64,000 nt of DNA from RYN-124 sp033851845 (lineage in GTDB: Bacteria > Actinomycetota > Actinomycetes > Mycobacteriales > SCTD01): contig JAWWOH010000102.1 of the NCBI GenBank assembly GCA_033851845.1, positions 1 to 64,000 of the forward strand, given 5' to 3'. How positions within the stretch are numbered: position 1 is the stretch's first letter; each line of letters begins with the position of its first letter. Positions 34,501-42,206 of this stretch are shown piece after piece. The notes beneath the pieces are model-generated. The model was not told where the DNA came from, did no database searches, and was given only the letters and a program-made list of their open reading frames with translations. The position numbers were made by a program, and so were the translations under genes.

Positions 34501-34757
34501 GCGTCCTGGGCCGGTTGTGCACCACGACCGGCCGGCTCGACGAGGCCGCCATCTACCTGGACAAGGCCGAACGACTCGCCGAACGCATGGGCGCGCCCTT
34601 CTTCACCGCCCGCATCCAGGTCGACCGAGCCCGCCTCGCCCACGCGCAGGGGGACCGGATCAACCAGAAGCGCTTTGCGGACTTGGCAATGGCTTTGGCT
34701 ACGTCAACCGGCGCGGCGGGAATCGCCGCCGCAGCCCGCCGAGCCCAAGAGGCATGA
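31524..34757 (+). CDS. SARP/BTAD-family regulator with AAA ATPase and TPR-like region
   Basis: About 1077 residues. OmpR-like winged helix (VRVLGEVCVEADG, ERSILALLASHAGARVSGAN, VQNYVARLRKQLPDGV), BTAD (about 90-235), ATPase with Walker A VTGEAGAGKSRL near residue 284 and VIEDAHWA, then a long helical repeat region. Large SARP proteins (AfsR-like) are pathway activators. The frame opens at ATG 31506, but TAGCCT (31511-31516) lies 7 nt before GTG 31524, which begins with the family-typical VQVRVLG, so the leaderless GTG is preferred. Divergent from the FAD-oxidoreductase operon. Confidence 0.9.
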   Translation: MQVRVLGEVCVEADGTTWRPSAPRERSILALLASHAGARVSGANLVDALWPNEPPPNARKAVQNYVARLRKQLPDGVVETVGDGYRLAGGIEVDALVFERLVAERRGDQEALQEALQLWRGDPCELPPSEVRRLMELRSGAEEDLADARLASGDHAAVVSVAARAAELEPLRERRWAQLMVALYRCGRQAEALEAFRRCRSYLISQLGVEPGVDLKELEARVLAQDPSLSWHPRPLTRRVTLPGPLAEATRAPMVGRASELAELRRAWHEVAASQRRTVVVTGEAGAGKSRLSAALAEHARPDAAAILCGRCQPELNLPFQPFAEALGPLDAADGDGHLAQYELFQRVVAQLAATAETGPVLLVIEDAHWATPPTRRLLRYLAAAPELAGVLLLVTQRDPVTELAELSTVRRIPLGPLTVDEVAEWTNDDRTEAVRLRDLTGGNPFLIEQLLAGGGTGPGRDVIAARLAGLSQQTRQVLELAATAGPTFQLSIVAHAHGDRGVVLDALETAEAAGLIVPQPAEHGTFSFCHALMRDALTEAIPTTRSMRLHRDLAGALESSPTRDTAALARHFAVAAPLGPHEAAAAASYALQAGRRSRATLAFEEAADYFGIGLDALRFLDTTHEEMRCDLLTARGEALHRAGDPAHRTLLDEAAALARQLHDSRRLAEVVFSQSRLGFGFDLTGADDAVARLATEAIEAVGGDQPALRARLLAVLATELIYSSEDDRRLKVCTQALHDARRSGDDRVLLHTLINSVTAWADPYDLDGRLAKTEEAARLADATDDVELGYRAHHLLALARIEAADLDGYDAARRRAEALSERLHQPSIRAEVMANDAADLYVAGDAPGAEQLVERALAVARRGGLPDTTVKGIRAACLGALYWDAGRGGEMLPVVEHLAALNRRSPWPFVTAMYHCESGDTDAARRELQELAAHDFGDVPRRSTWSLCIDMAAQVATDLDETEICTSLLALFRPFTGRVLAADPIRYDLADRVLGRLCTTTGRLDEAAIYLDKAERLAERMGAPFFTARIQVDRARLAHAQGDRINQKRFADLAMALATSTGAAGIAAAARRAQEA

Positions 34758-34770
34758 CCTGCAAGCGAGT

Positions 34771-34803
34771 GCATGCAGAACTGCTATCCTCTTTGCATGC
34801 AGA
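34771..34803 (+). promoter_or_regulatory. Leaderless promoter and direct-repeat operator of the toxin-antitoxin module
   Basis: GCATGCAGA occurs at 34771-34779 and again at 34795-34803, 24 bp apart; each contains the palindrome GCATGC. Between them TATCCT (34785-34790) ends 6 nt before the ATG at 34797, a leaderless layout. Repeats flanking the -10 box suit autorepression by the ribbon-helix-helix antitoxin. Confidence 0.6.
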
Positions 34804-34991
34804 GCACCAGCGTGCGGATCGACGTGACGACGCATCGCGAACTGAAGAGATTGGCATCCTCCATGGGGGCCACCGTCGGCGACACGGTCGCGCTCGCTGT
34901 CCGCCGCCTGCGTCAGGACCAGATCGCTGCCGACCTGCGTGGGGAGCTGGGCGCGACGGACGTGGCTTGGCTAGATGCTGACCTCGGGTGA
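34797..34991 (+). CDS. Ribbon-helix-helix antitoxin (MazE-like)
   Basis: 64 residues: STSVRIDVTTHRELKRLASS followed by VGDTVALAVRRLRQ, a ribbon-helix-helix DNA-binding domain like actinobacterial MazE antitoxins; the C-terminal tail (ADLRGELGATDVAWLDADLG) would wrap the toxin. An earlier in-frame ATG at 34773 lies inside the first operator repeat, so ATG 34797 is preferred. Overlaps the toxin gene by 17 nt. Confidence 0.8.
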   Translation: MQSTSVRIDVTTHRELKRLASSMGATVGDTVALAVRRLRQDQIAADLRGELGATDVAWLDADLG

Positions 34992-35319
34992 CATCGTCTT
35001 CGTGGACCTCGGTACGCCGATCGGACGCGAGGCCGGGTACCGACACCCGGCAGTCGTCGTGACGGCGCAGCGACTGCTCGATGCCTCACCCTCCGTCGTC
35101 CAGGTCGTCCCGCTCACGTCGGCGCTGCGCGGATTCGGTTCCGAGGTCGAGATCGAGGCCGACCGGCACAACGGCCTCGACCATCCGTCATCCGCGCAGT
35201 GCCAGCACATCCGCGCCGTCGCAGCGGTGCGGTTAGGCGATCCAGTCGGCAACGTGGGCACCGCTTCGCTAGCTCGGATCCGAGAGGTGCTCGGTCTCAT
35301 CCTCGATGTACGCGCCTGA
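34975..35319 (+). CDS. mazF: MazF/PemK-family endoribonuclease toxin
   Basis: 114 residues with the PemK/MazF fold: GDIVFVDLGTPIGREAGYRH with the conserved R-x-G-Y-R-H-P loop, AVVVTAQRLL, VQVVPLTSALR, LDHPSSAQCQHIRAV. Family members are mRNA interferases neutralised by a cognate antitoxin, here the immediately upstream overlapping gene. Length is normal. Confidence 0.9.
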   Translation: MLTSGDIVFVDLGTPIGREAGYRHPAVVVTAQRLLDASPSVVQVVPLTSALRGFGSEVEIEADRHNGLDHPSSAQCQHIRAVAAVRLGDPVGNVGTASLARIREVLGLILDVRA

Positions 35320-35343
35320 CCGGGACAGCCGTACCGTGAGCGT

Positions 35344-36066
35344 ATGGACCAGCCGTCCGACGCGCCACAGCTCGGGCAGCCGGTCGGCCGACGTGTCTTC
35401 CTCGGCCTGGTGGGTCTCGGCGCCGCCGCCGTCGCGGCCGGTGGTCCGCTGTCCAGTGCCCTGAGTCGGGTGCAGGGGGCAGCGGCGGCGCACGACCCCA
35501 TCGGGCTCAGCGGGCTCATCCCCGGCGGCGGCTGGCGCTTCTACTCGGTCACCGGCGACTTCCCCGGCATGGCGGCGGCCGCCTACCGCCTTCGCGTCTC
35601 CGGGCTGGTTCGGCAGCCGCTGACGCTCTCGCTGCCTGACATCGCCAACCGGCCACGCACGACTGTCGTACGCGACTTCCAGTGCGTCACCGGCTGGCGC
35701 GTTCCGAAGGTGCGCTGGAGCGGCGTCACCCTTGCCTCCCTGATCGAGGCAGCTGGCCCGCTGCCGTCCGCCACCGCGGTCCTGTTCCGCTCGTTCGACG
35801 GCACCTATACGGAGTCGCTGACCATGAAGCAGGCCATGCGATCCGATGTGATTGTCGCCGACACGTTCGGCACCGGTGCGGTGCCAAGGGAGCACGGCGG
35901 CCCGGTCCGGCTGCTGGTCGCGCCGATGTACGGCTACAAGTCGTGCAAGTGGCTGAGCGAGATCCGCCTGATCCCGAAGCTGGTCCCGGGATTCTGGGAA
36001 CGGAACGGCTACGCCCAGGACGGTTGGGTCGGCAGCTCGAACGGACGCGACGATGCCCCCACGTGA
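35344..36066 (+). CDS. Molybdopterin-dependent sulfite-oxidase-like (YedY/MsrP-type) protein
   Basis: 240 residues. N-terminal twin-arginine-type signal (VGRRVFLGLVGLGAAAVAAG) for export as a folded cofactor-loaded enzyme. The oxidoreductase domain contains YRLRVSGLVRQPLTLSLPDI and RDFQCVTGW, whose Cys (about residue 114) is the expected Mo ligand, then LVAPMYGYKSCKWLSEIRLI. Shorter than full sulfite oxidases, like YedY. TACCGT lies 6 nt before the ATG (leaderless layout). It overlaps the downstream cytochrome gene by 14 nt, its likely electron partner. Confidence 0.9.
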   Translation: MDQPSDAPQLGQPVGRRVFLGLVGLGAAAVAAGGPLSSALSRVQGAAAAHDPIGLSGLIPGGGWRFYSVTGDFPGMAAAAYRLRVSGLVRQPLTLSLPDIANRPRTTVVRDFQCVTGWRVPKVRWSGVTLASLIEAAGPLPSATAVLFRSFDGTYTESLTMKQAMRSDVIVADTFGTGAVPREHGGPVRLLVAPMYGYKSCKWLSEIRLIPKLVPGFWERNGYAQDGWVGSSNGRDDAPT

Positions 36067-36676
36067 GCGCCTGCTGCGCTTCACCCCTGCCGAGCGGTTC
36101 GCCCATCGCTCCGTCGCGTCGCTAGGGCTGATCCTGACGTTGTCCGGTCTGATCCTCTACCTTCCTGGGCTGTCGTTGCTGGTCGCGCGGCGCCCGCTTG
36201 TCGAAGGTGTGCATGTCGTCGCCGGACTGCTGTTGCCACTGCCGGTGTTCGCTGCGTTGCTGTCGCCGGCCTTCCGGGCCGACCTCGGCGCACTGAACCG
36301 GTTCATGCCGAGCGACTGGGCGTGGTTGCGCAACCACCAGCGGCGCAGCGAGACGTTGCCGGTCGGGAAGTTCAACGCCGGTCAGAAGCTCGCGGCGGCG
36401 GCCTTCGCCGCGGCCGGCGTCGTGCTGTTCGGAACCGGAATCATGCTGCTCGTGCCGACGCAGCTCGGGCTGTCGGACGGGCTGCGCCAGGGCGCCACCG
36501 TCGTGCACGACGCGACCACGGTCGCGCTCGTTGCGCTGCTGCTCGGGCACGCCGCCCTCGCGTATCGGCATCCCGAAGCGCGCCGCGCCTTGCGAACCGG
36601 GTCGATGGATCGCGAGTACGCCGAGCAGAACCACTCCGACTGGGCCCGCGCCAGTCAGGACGAGGCCTCAGCCTGA
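36053..36676 (+). CDS. Cytochrome b561/formate-dehydrogenase-gamma-type membrane subunit
   Basis: 207 residues with four predicted membrane segments: SLGLILTLSGLILYLPGLSL, HVVAGLLLPLPVFAALL, KLAAAAFAAAGVVLFGTGIM and DATTVALVALLLGHAALAY. Histidines at helix ends (FAHRS, GVHVV, VVHDAT, LGHAAL) are candidate haem ligands. Unlike six-helix MsrQ it looks like the four-helix b-type cytochrome that exchanges electrons with quinones. It overlaps the sulfite-oxidase-like gene and probably links it to the respiratory chain. Its 3' end overlaps the convergent regulator by 9 nt. Confidence 0.85.
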   Translation: MPPRERLLRFTPAERFAHRSVASLGLILTLSGLILYLPGLSLLVARRPLVEGVHVVAGLLLPLPVFAALLSPAFRADLGALNRFMPSDWAWLRNHQRRSETLPVGKFNAGQKLAAAAFAAAGVVLFGTGIMLLVPTQLGLSDGLRQGATVVHDATTVALVALLLGHAALAYRHPEARRALRTGSMDREYAEQNHSDWARASQDEASA

Positions 36677-37315
36677 GGCACGCAGATGAGCGAGTACGGC
36701 GAGCACACGCCGATTGTCGGCCGGGTCCTCCGGCAGTCCGAGCTTGGCGAGGACGTTGGCGACGTGCGTCTCGACCGTGCGCGCGGTCAGGCCGAGCTGC
36801 TCGCCGATGGCCGCATTCGATCGGCCGGCCGCCATCAAGGACAGCACGTCGAGCTCCCGCGGCGACAGCGTCTCGAGGGCCGTCGCGGCTGCGCGTCGGG
36901 ACAGCAGCGCGGAGACGACGTCGGGGTCGAGGACACAACCGCCCAGGGCGACGTTGCGCACCGCATCGATGAACTCCCCCGGGGACGCGACCCGCTCCTT
37001 GACCAGGTACCCGATGCCGCGCGGGTGGTCCCGCAGGAGCCGCTCGGCGTAGCGCGGCTCGACGTGCTGCGACAGGATCAGGATCCCGAGATCGGGATGG
37101 CCGGCGCGGATGGCGAGGGCAGCACGGGTGCCTTCGTCCCGGTACGCCGGCGGCATCCGAACGTCCGTGACCACGACGTCCGGCGGATCTGCTGCGACCG
37201 TAGCGATCAACGCATCTGCATCGCCCACCTCGACGACGCTGATCCCGGCCTCCGTGAGCAACCGCGCGATGCCGGTCCTGAGCAGCAGGTCGTCCTCCGC
37301 GATCACCGCTCGCAT
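36668..37315 (-). CDS. NarL/LuxR-family response regulator (triad B)
   Basis: 215 residues, the same length as its triad A counterpart. Receiver with VIAEDDLLL and VVVTDVRMPPAYRDEG; helix-turn-helix LSPRELDVLSLMAAGRSNAA to TARTVETHVANVLAKLGL. Its start overlaps the kinase gene by 13 nt. Target genes are unknown; the adjacent convergent sulfite-oxidase-like operon and the membrane-protein gene upstream are candidates only by position. Confidence 0.93.
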   Translation of the reverse strand: MRAVIAEDDLLLRTGIARLLTEAGISVVEVGDADALIATVAADPPDVVVTDVRMPPAYRDEGTRAALAIRAGHPDLGILILSQHVEPRYAERLLRDHPRGIGYLVKERVASPGEFIDAVRNVALGGCVLDPDVVSALLSRRAAATALETLSPRELDVLSLMAAGRSNAAIGEQLGLTARTVETHVANVLAKLGLPEDPADNRRVLAVLAHLRASG

Positions 37316-39366
37316 GGGACCTCGGCGCGCACCGTCGTTCCCTTGCCCCGCTCGCTGACCACGGTCAACCGCCCACCCAGCGCATCGAGCCGGTCGGCCA
37401 GCCCTTGCAACCCGCCGCCCTCGCGCGTCACGGCGCCGCCCACGCCGTCATCGGCGATCACGATGACGAGCGCGCCGTCCGCGATCGTGCCGTCGATCCG
37501 GATGCACTGTGCGTCCGCATGCTTGACGGCGTTCGTGACGACTTCGCAGGCGGTGAAGTACGCCGCGGCGGCGACGTCATCCGCAAGCCGCTGGTCCGGC
37601 ACGTCGACGACGACGTGGACCGGCGTTCGGTCGGCCAGGGATTCCAGCGCAGCGGCGAGCCCCTCTTCGGTGAGAGCAGCCGGATGAATCCCCCGGGCCA
37701 GCTCGCGCAGCTCCCGGACCGCCGCGGTCAGCTCGTCCGCTGCCGTCTCGAGCACGTCGGCGTACTCCCCACCGAGACGGTCCCGGGCAAGGCGCATGGA
37801 CAGCGCCAGCGAGACCAGCCGCTGCTGCGCCCCGTCATGCAGGTCGCGCTCGATGCGTCTGCGCTCCTCGTAGGCGGTCGCGACGATGCGCTGCCGTGAG
37901 GCATTCACCTCATCGAGGCGAGCGAGGACCTCGAGATGCAGGCGACCGTTCTCGAGCGGAAGTGCGGCGGCGCGGGTGACGTCTTCGAGCAGGTGCGGTT
38001 CGGCATCGAGCCCAGGTGCATGCCACACGACCGCCAGAGGCTCCGCCCCCCGACGTACCTCGAACCGCGACCGCCCCCCGGTCGCCTCGCCGACCGGCCG
38101 CCCGCTGAACCCGACGTACGACCCCGACGCCGGCTGCCACCAGCCGAGCTCGAGCGAGCGGTCCCCCACCGCGCGCGCGAGCGTCGACTCCAGGTCGCCG
38201 AGAGATGCCTGCTCGTCGCGTAGCCGCCGTACGTAGTCCTCCACGATGCGTACGGCGTCAAAGCGACGTCGGTGGAACCTCCTGGAGACGCCGAGCTGCA
38301 CGCGCTTGCGCAACGGCGTCGCGACGCCGACCGCGACCAGCGTCGCGACCGCCACTGCCTCGGGGGATCGACCACTCGCGTTGCCGGCCAGGCTTCCGGT
38401 GGCGACGACCACCGCGACGTACAGCACGGTCAGCAGCGCCGTCAGCGTCAGGTAGACCAGCGCGGTGTCGACGAACCGGTCGACGGCGTACAACCGGTAT
38501 TGCGTCATGGCCAGGGCAGCCGCAAGCGGCACAGCGACCAGGATCGTGTCGAAGCCGTACGACGCCGCGGTGTCTCGTGCCGCCGGACTGACCACGCCCG
38601 CGGTCAGACAGGCGAGCACCGTGATGGGCGGGACGACAGCCGCCACGAGCATCCACTTGAGCTGCGCCCGCTGGACACCGTCGGAACGTCGGTAGCGCAT
38701 GACGACCGATGCGGCGCTGAGGGCGAGCAGGGCAAGACAGGCCAGGATCAGCACGACGTTCACCAGCTGCGCGCCGTAGCCGGTCAGCGCGTCGACGGCC
38801 AGCGGGTTGGGCATCGCGGACAGTGGTGGGTCGAGCCTCGGGTGGGCGGCGAAGAGCCCACACAGAAACGCAGCCGGGTACGCCGCGGCCGACGCACCCG
38901 CAACCATCGGCCACACCCGACCCGACGGCGGCCGGCCGGTCGGGTAGAGCAGCAGGAGCCAGCCGACCAGGCCGAACACCAGCAGCCACAGGGACTGGTC
39001 GAACGCCGCGGCGACGCCGCCGCCCGGCCAGTCGCGTCCGCCGAGCAACGCCACCCGCGCATACAGCTCTGCCGCCCCGCTCGCGATGAACAGCGAAAGC
39101 GACGCGAGGACCAGCCAGCCGACGGCGTTGCGCGGGAAGCGCGCGACGATCGTGGCGCCGACGGCCGTGCCGACCAGGATGGCTGTGCCGTTCACGACGG
39201 CCGTGGCGATGCCGGTATGACCCGGGCCGGCCTGGTGATCGATCCAGGCGAGCCAGAGCAGGAGCGCCAGGCCGCCCGAGTTGGCGGCCCCCCACACGAA
39301 CGCACCGGTCGTCGCACCGCCGACCCGGCGGATCAGCGGCGGTGCTCCTGCCACCACCGCGGTCAT
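37303..39366 (-). CDS. Membrane sensor histidine kinase (triad B)
   Basis: 687 residues from ATG 39366, which overlaps the receiver gene stop (ATGA). About eight to ten membrane segments up to residue 370, including MRYRRSDGVQRAQLKWML, a sequence also present in the kinase at 13288 (LRYRRSDTVGRQQIKW). Then a GAF-like region, HisKA_3 RDLHDGAQQRLVSLA near residue 508, and HATPase (CEVVTNAVKHADAQCI, DDGVGG, GLQGLADRLDALGG). No signal is suggested by the sequence. Confidence 0.93.
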   Translation of the reverse strand: MTAVVAGAPPLIRRVGGATTGAFVWGAANSGGLALLLWLAWIDHQAGPGHTGIATAVVNGTAILVGTAVGATIVARFPRNAVGWLVLASLSLFIASGAAELYARVALLGGRDWPGGGVAAAFDQSLWLLVFGLVGWLLLLYPTGRPPSGRVWPMVAGASAAAYPAAFLCGLFAAHPRLDPPLSAMPNPLAVDALTGYGAQLVNVVLILACLALLALSAASVVMRYRRSDGVQRAQLKWMLVAAVVPPITVLACLTAGVVSPAARDTAASYGFDTILVAVPLAAALAMTQYRLYAVDRFVDTALVYLTLTALLTVLYVAVVVATGSLAGNASGRSPEAVAVATLVAVGVATPLRKRVQLGVSRRFHRRRFDAVRIVEDYVRRLRDEQASLGDLESTLARAVGDRSLELGWWQPASGSYVGFSGRPVGEATGGRSRFEVRRGAEPLAVVWHAPGLDAEPHLLEDVTRAAALPLENGRLHLEVLARLDEVNASRQRIVATAYEERRRIERDLHDGAQQRLVSLALSMRLARDRLGGEYADVLETAADELTAAVRELRELARGIHPAALTEEGLAAALESLADRTPVHVVVDVPDQRLADDVAAAAYFTACEVVTNAVKHADAQCIRIDGTIADGALVIVIADDGVGGAVTREGGGLQGLADRLDALGGRLTVVSERGKGTTVRAEVPCER

Positions 39367-39716
39367 GCCAGCATCGCCTCGACCGCCGCGGTACTCAGCT
39401 CCTCCTTCGGCAAGAACCCGCACGCGCCCGAGTCGAGCACCCGCCGGCCGACTCGACCCCAGTCGCGACTCGACACGAGAAGGACCGCGGGCGGCGGAGT
39501 GGTCCGCATGAGGTCACCGGCCAGGTCGAAGCCGTTCCGGTCGGGCAGCCCCACATCGAGGATCACGACGTCGGGATGCAGCTCGCGCGTCATCGCCAGA
39601 CCCTCGAAGCCGGTGGCGGCCTCGCCGACGACCCGGAAGGCGACGCCTTCGAGCACCTGTCGCGCGAGCGCCCGGAAGGGGGCGTGGTCATCGACGACGA
39701 GCACCCTGCGGCTCAC
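39363..39716 (-). CDS. Stand-alone receiver-domain protein (triad B)
   Basis: 117 residues, GTG start, exactly the length of the triad A receiver. VLVVDDHAPFRALARQVLEG, phospho-acceptor DVVILDVGLPDRNGFDL, LLVSSRDWG and the lysine region GFLPKEEL. No output domain. The first 60% aligns readily with 22417-22770 (DDHPAFRRQARSVLEEADF). Coupled to the kinase by ATGA. Confidence 0.87.
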   Translation of the reverse strand: MSRRVLVVDDHAPFRALARQVLEGVAFRVVGEAATGFEGLAMTRELHPDVVILDVGLPDRNGFDLAGDLMRTTPPPAVLLVSSRDWGRVGRRVLDSGACGFLPKEELSTAAVEAMLA

Positions 39717-39845
39717 ACCAGCAGCGTGTCACGCGCAGGTGCCAGTGTCCTCCGTGCTGTCACGGAGCGGATGCCGGGGCTGGCCACGAAGCGCAGACCC
39801 CCGGCCCTCCATAGCGTCCGCCGGACCAACCGAATGGAGAAGGCC

Positions 39846-40562
39846 ATGGAACACAGCATCCGCACCCGCCGCCGACTGATTGCGGTCCTGCCGGCAACAG
39901 CAGCAGCGCTTCTCGCGATCGGCAACGCGACCCTGCCCAAGCACACGTTCGTGTTCACGGGTACGACGGAGCACGCGCTCGGCGCGCTCGCGGCCACCGG
40001 TGCCGCCCCCGGTCGCGTCCGGCTTGCGGGGCTGGTTCTCATCGTCGGGTACACCTGCCTCGCCGCCGCGTTCTGCGCGCTTGCCTCCCTCGTCACCCGC
40101 CGTGGTGGGTCGGCGGCGACCGCCGGCGCCGTCTTTGGTGTCGTGGGCTCGGCCGGTGCCGTGATGGTCACCTGCTGGATCGCGTTGTCGGTCTACGCGG
40201 CGAATGCCGCAGACATCGCGTCGGAAGCCAAAGCCGGCTACCTCGTCTCGCTGGTGAAGACCTCGGGGCTCGGCAACGCCGCCGGACTGCCGTTCCTCGG
40301 TGGCCTGTTCCTGGGTGGCGTGCTCATGGGCTTCGGGCTGTTCCGGTCCGGAGCTGTCCCTCGCTGGCTCGCGGTGCTGTTCCCGATCACGCTCATCCCC
40401 GCCACCTTGGCGGCGCCGCAGGACGTCCTCGGCGGCCTGCTCGCGTTGCCGCTCGTCGCCGTCATGACGCGGCTGTCGTGGGAGCTGTTGCGTGCCGCCA
40501 ACGACGTGGTGCCGGAAGCGGTTGATGCGCCCGCAATTGCCGCGGTCACCGCCTCGGTCTAG
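39846..40562 (+). CDS. Multi-pass membrane protein, unknown function
   Basis: 238 residues. ATG 39846 has GGAG seven nt upstream; another in-frame ATG at 39834 is possible. About six hydrophobic segments: LIAVLPATAAALLAIGNATL, VRLAGLVLIVGYTCLAAAFC, AVFGVVGSAGAVMVTCWIAL, GLPFLGGLFLGGVLMGFGLF and the C-terminal LLALPLVAVMT. No family is recognised; it could be a DUF4386-like protein. It begins 130 nt from the divergent triad B and might be one of its targets. Confidence 0.7.
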   Translation: MEHSIRTRRRLIAVLPATAAALLAIGNATLPKHTFVFTGTTEHALGALAATGAAPGRVRLAGLVLIVGYTCLAAAFCALASLVTRRGGSAATAGAVFGVVGSAGAVMVTCWIALSVYAANAADIASEAKAGYLVSLVKTSGLGNAAGLPFLGGLFLGGVLMGFGLFRSGAVPRWLAVLFPITLIPATLAAPQDVLGGLLALPLVAVMTRLSWELLRAANDVVPEAVDAPAIAAVTASV

Positions 40563-40646
40563 CTGCTCGGCTCCCTTGGACCCATTGCTCCTCGGCTCCG
40601 CGAGCGGTATGACAGCCGCAGCATCGGACCCGGGAAGGGAAACGTC

Positions 40647-41270
40647 ATGGCGTGGCGCATGAAGGCGAAGTACTACGAGGCGTGCAACTGCGAGCTCGGC
40701 TGCCCCTGCAACATGAGCGGCTTCCCGTCACACGGGAAGTGCGAGGGCTCGGTGGCTTTCCAGGTGACCGAGGGCGAGCGCGACGGCGTTGACCTGACCG
40801 GCGCCAAGGTCGCCGCAGCCGTCAAGTGGCCCGGGGCGATCCATGAGGGCAATGGCGCAATGGCCCTCTTCGTCGACTGCAGCGACGCGCAGCGCGACGA
40901 CCTGCTCGCCATCCTCACGGCGCAGGACCCCGGTCTGCCCTGGGAGATCCTCACGGCGACGATCTCCAACATCCACGGCCCGTTCTTCGAGACCATCGAC
41001 ATCACCGACAACGGCACCGACTCCCATGTTCGCGTCGGCGACAAGTACAACGTGCAGCTGCAGACCTTCAAGGACCCGGTAGGCGGCGAGCCGCACGAGG
41101 TGCACATGGTGCTGCCCAACGGGTTCATCTTCAAGGACGGCTACATCTGCACGTCGAGCACCAACCACGTCGACGCGGACGGGGTCAGCTACGACCACCC
41201 CGGCAAGAACGCCTACTACTCCGAGGTCGAGTGGTCGAGCGAGAACCGCATGGCGCCCGTGGTCGGGTAG
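40647..41270 (+). CDS. DUF1326-domain protein
   Basis: 207 residues; ATG preceded by GGGAAGGGAAACG. Signature N-terminus KYYEACNCELGCPCNMSGFP (conserved Cys cluster of DUF1326), then ALFVDCSDAQRDDLLAILTA and SNIHGPFFETIDITDNGT. The family function is not established; the C-x-C-x4-C-x-C-type cluster suggests metal binding. It is followed after 7 nt by a DUF2182 gene, a pairing that points to a shared role. Confidence 0.9.
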   Translation: MAWRMKAKYYEACNCELGCPCNMSGFPSHGKCEGSVAFQVTEGERDGVDLTGAKVAAAVKWPGAIHEGNGAMALFVDCSDAQRDDLLAILTAQDPGLPWEILTATISNIHGPFFETIDITDNGTDSHVRVGDKYNVQLQTFKDPVGGEPHEVHMVLPNGFIFKDGYICTSSTNHVDADGVSYDHPGKNAYYSEVEWSSENRMAPVVG

Positions 41271-41277
41271 TCCTCAC

Positions 41278-42108
41278 ATGACGAGCACAGCCGTGGCGGA
41301 CACGCCTCGGACGGCGTACGGCGTCCTGGAGCGCCGTGCGACGGTGACCACGGCGGGAGCACTGCTCCTCCTCGCGGCCGGTGCGTGGTGGTTGACCGTG
41401 CGACGGTCGGCAGACATGTCCGGGATGGTCCAGGGCATCGCCCAGGTCGGCGGACCGGTCTCCTTCGACATGGCAGCACCGGTGTTCCTCGCGATGTGGG
41501 TCACGATGATGGTGGCGATGATGTTCCCGACCGTCGCGCCGATCGTCCTGCTGCATCGGATGGTGATGCGCCGCCGCGGCGGCGGGCGAGGCACCACGGT
41601 GTCGTTCGTCGGTGGCTACCTGCTCGTGTGGGCCGTGGTGGGGCTCGTGCCGCTGGCTGGCTTCTTGGCCTTTCGCCACCTCACCGCGGAGACGATGTCG
41701 GTGGAGCGGGTGTGCGGAGCCGTCCTCATCGTCGCGGGGCTCTACCAGTTCACCCCTTGGAAGAGAGCCTGCCTGCGGGCCTGCCGCACCCCGTTGACGT
41801 TCCTGTCGACCCATGACTTCGGTCGAGGACGACGAGGCACGATGCGCGCCGGGGTCTCCCACGGCGCCTACTGCCTCGGCTGCTGCTGGGCGCTCATGGC
41901 GGTGCTGTTCGCCGTCGGGCTGATGAACCTCACCTGGATGGCCGCGATCGCCGTGGTCTTCCTCGCCGAGAAGAACTGGGAGTACGGCGTGGCGCTGACC
42001 AGGGTCGTCGGCGGCGCCACGGCCGTGTTCGGGCTGGTCGTCCTCGCCTACCCCGACGTCCTCGGCACAGTCGCGACGACGGGGACGATGCCGGCTGGTC
42101 CGATGTGA
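41278..42108 (+). CDS. DUF2182 predicted metal-binding membrane protein
   Basis: 276 residues, several membrane segments with Met-rich helices: FLAMWVTMMVAMMFPTVAPI, YLLVWAVVGLVPLAGFL, GVSHGAYCLGCCWALMAVLF. These M-W-x-x-M-x-x-A-M-M and C-x-x-C-C features define DUF2182 and suggest soft-metal (copper-type) binding. Coupled to the DUF1326 gene 7 nt upstream. Function unknown. Confidence 0.9.
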   Translation: MTSTAVADTPRTAYGVLERRATVTTAGALLLLAAGAWWLTVRRSADMSGMVQGIAQVGGPVSFDMAAPVFLAMWVTMMVAMMFPTVAPIVLLHRMVMRRRGGGRGTTVSFVGGYLLVWAVVGLVPLAGFLAFRHLTAETMSVERVCGAVLIVAGLYQFTPWKRACLRACRTPLTFLSTHDFGRGRRGTMRAGVSHGAYCLGCCWALMAVLFAVGLMNLTWMAAIAVVFLAEKNWEYGVALTRVVGGATAVFGLVVLAYPDVLGTVATTGTMPAGPM

Positions 42109-42143
42109 AGCGGCCTCGTACGGGACGGTAGGACCGGGACCTG

Positions 42144-42174
42144 CCTGCTTAGGTCGTCTTCCCGACTGAGCAGG
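42144..42174. terminator. Hairpin downstream of the DUF1326/DUF2182 pair
   Basis: Arms CCTGCTTAGGTCG (42144-42156) and CGACTGAGCAGG (42163-42174) pair with one bulge and one wobble around a 6-nt loop. It is 36 nt after the DUF2182 stop and 33 nt before the next start; there is no U-tract. It could be a terminator or an operator of the downstream gene. Confidence 0.45.
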
Positions 42175-42206
42175 AATCCGCCCGGCGGCGGCGAATCGCA
42201 CCGGGC

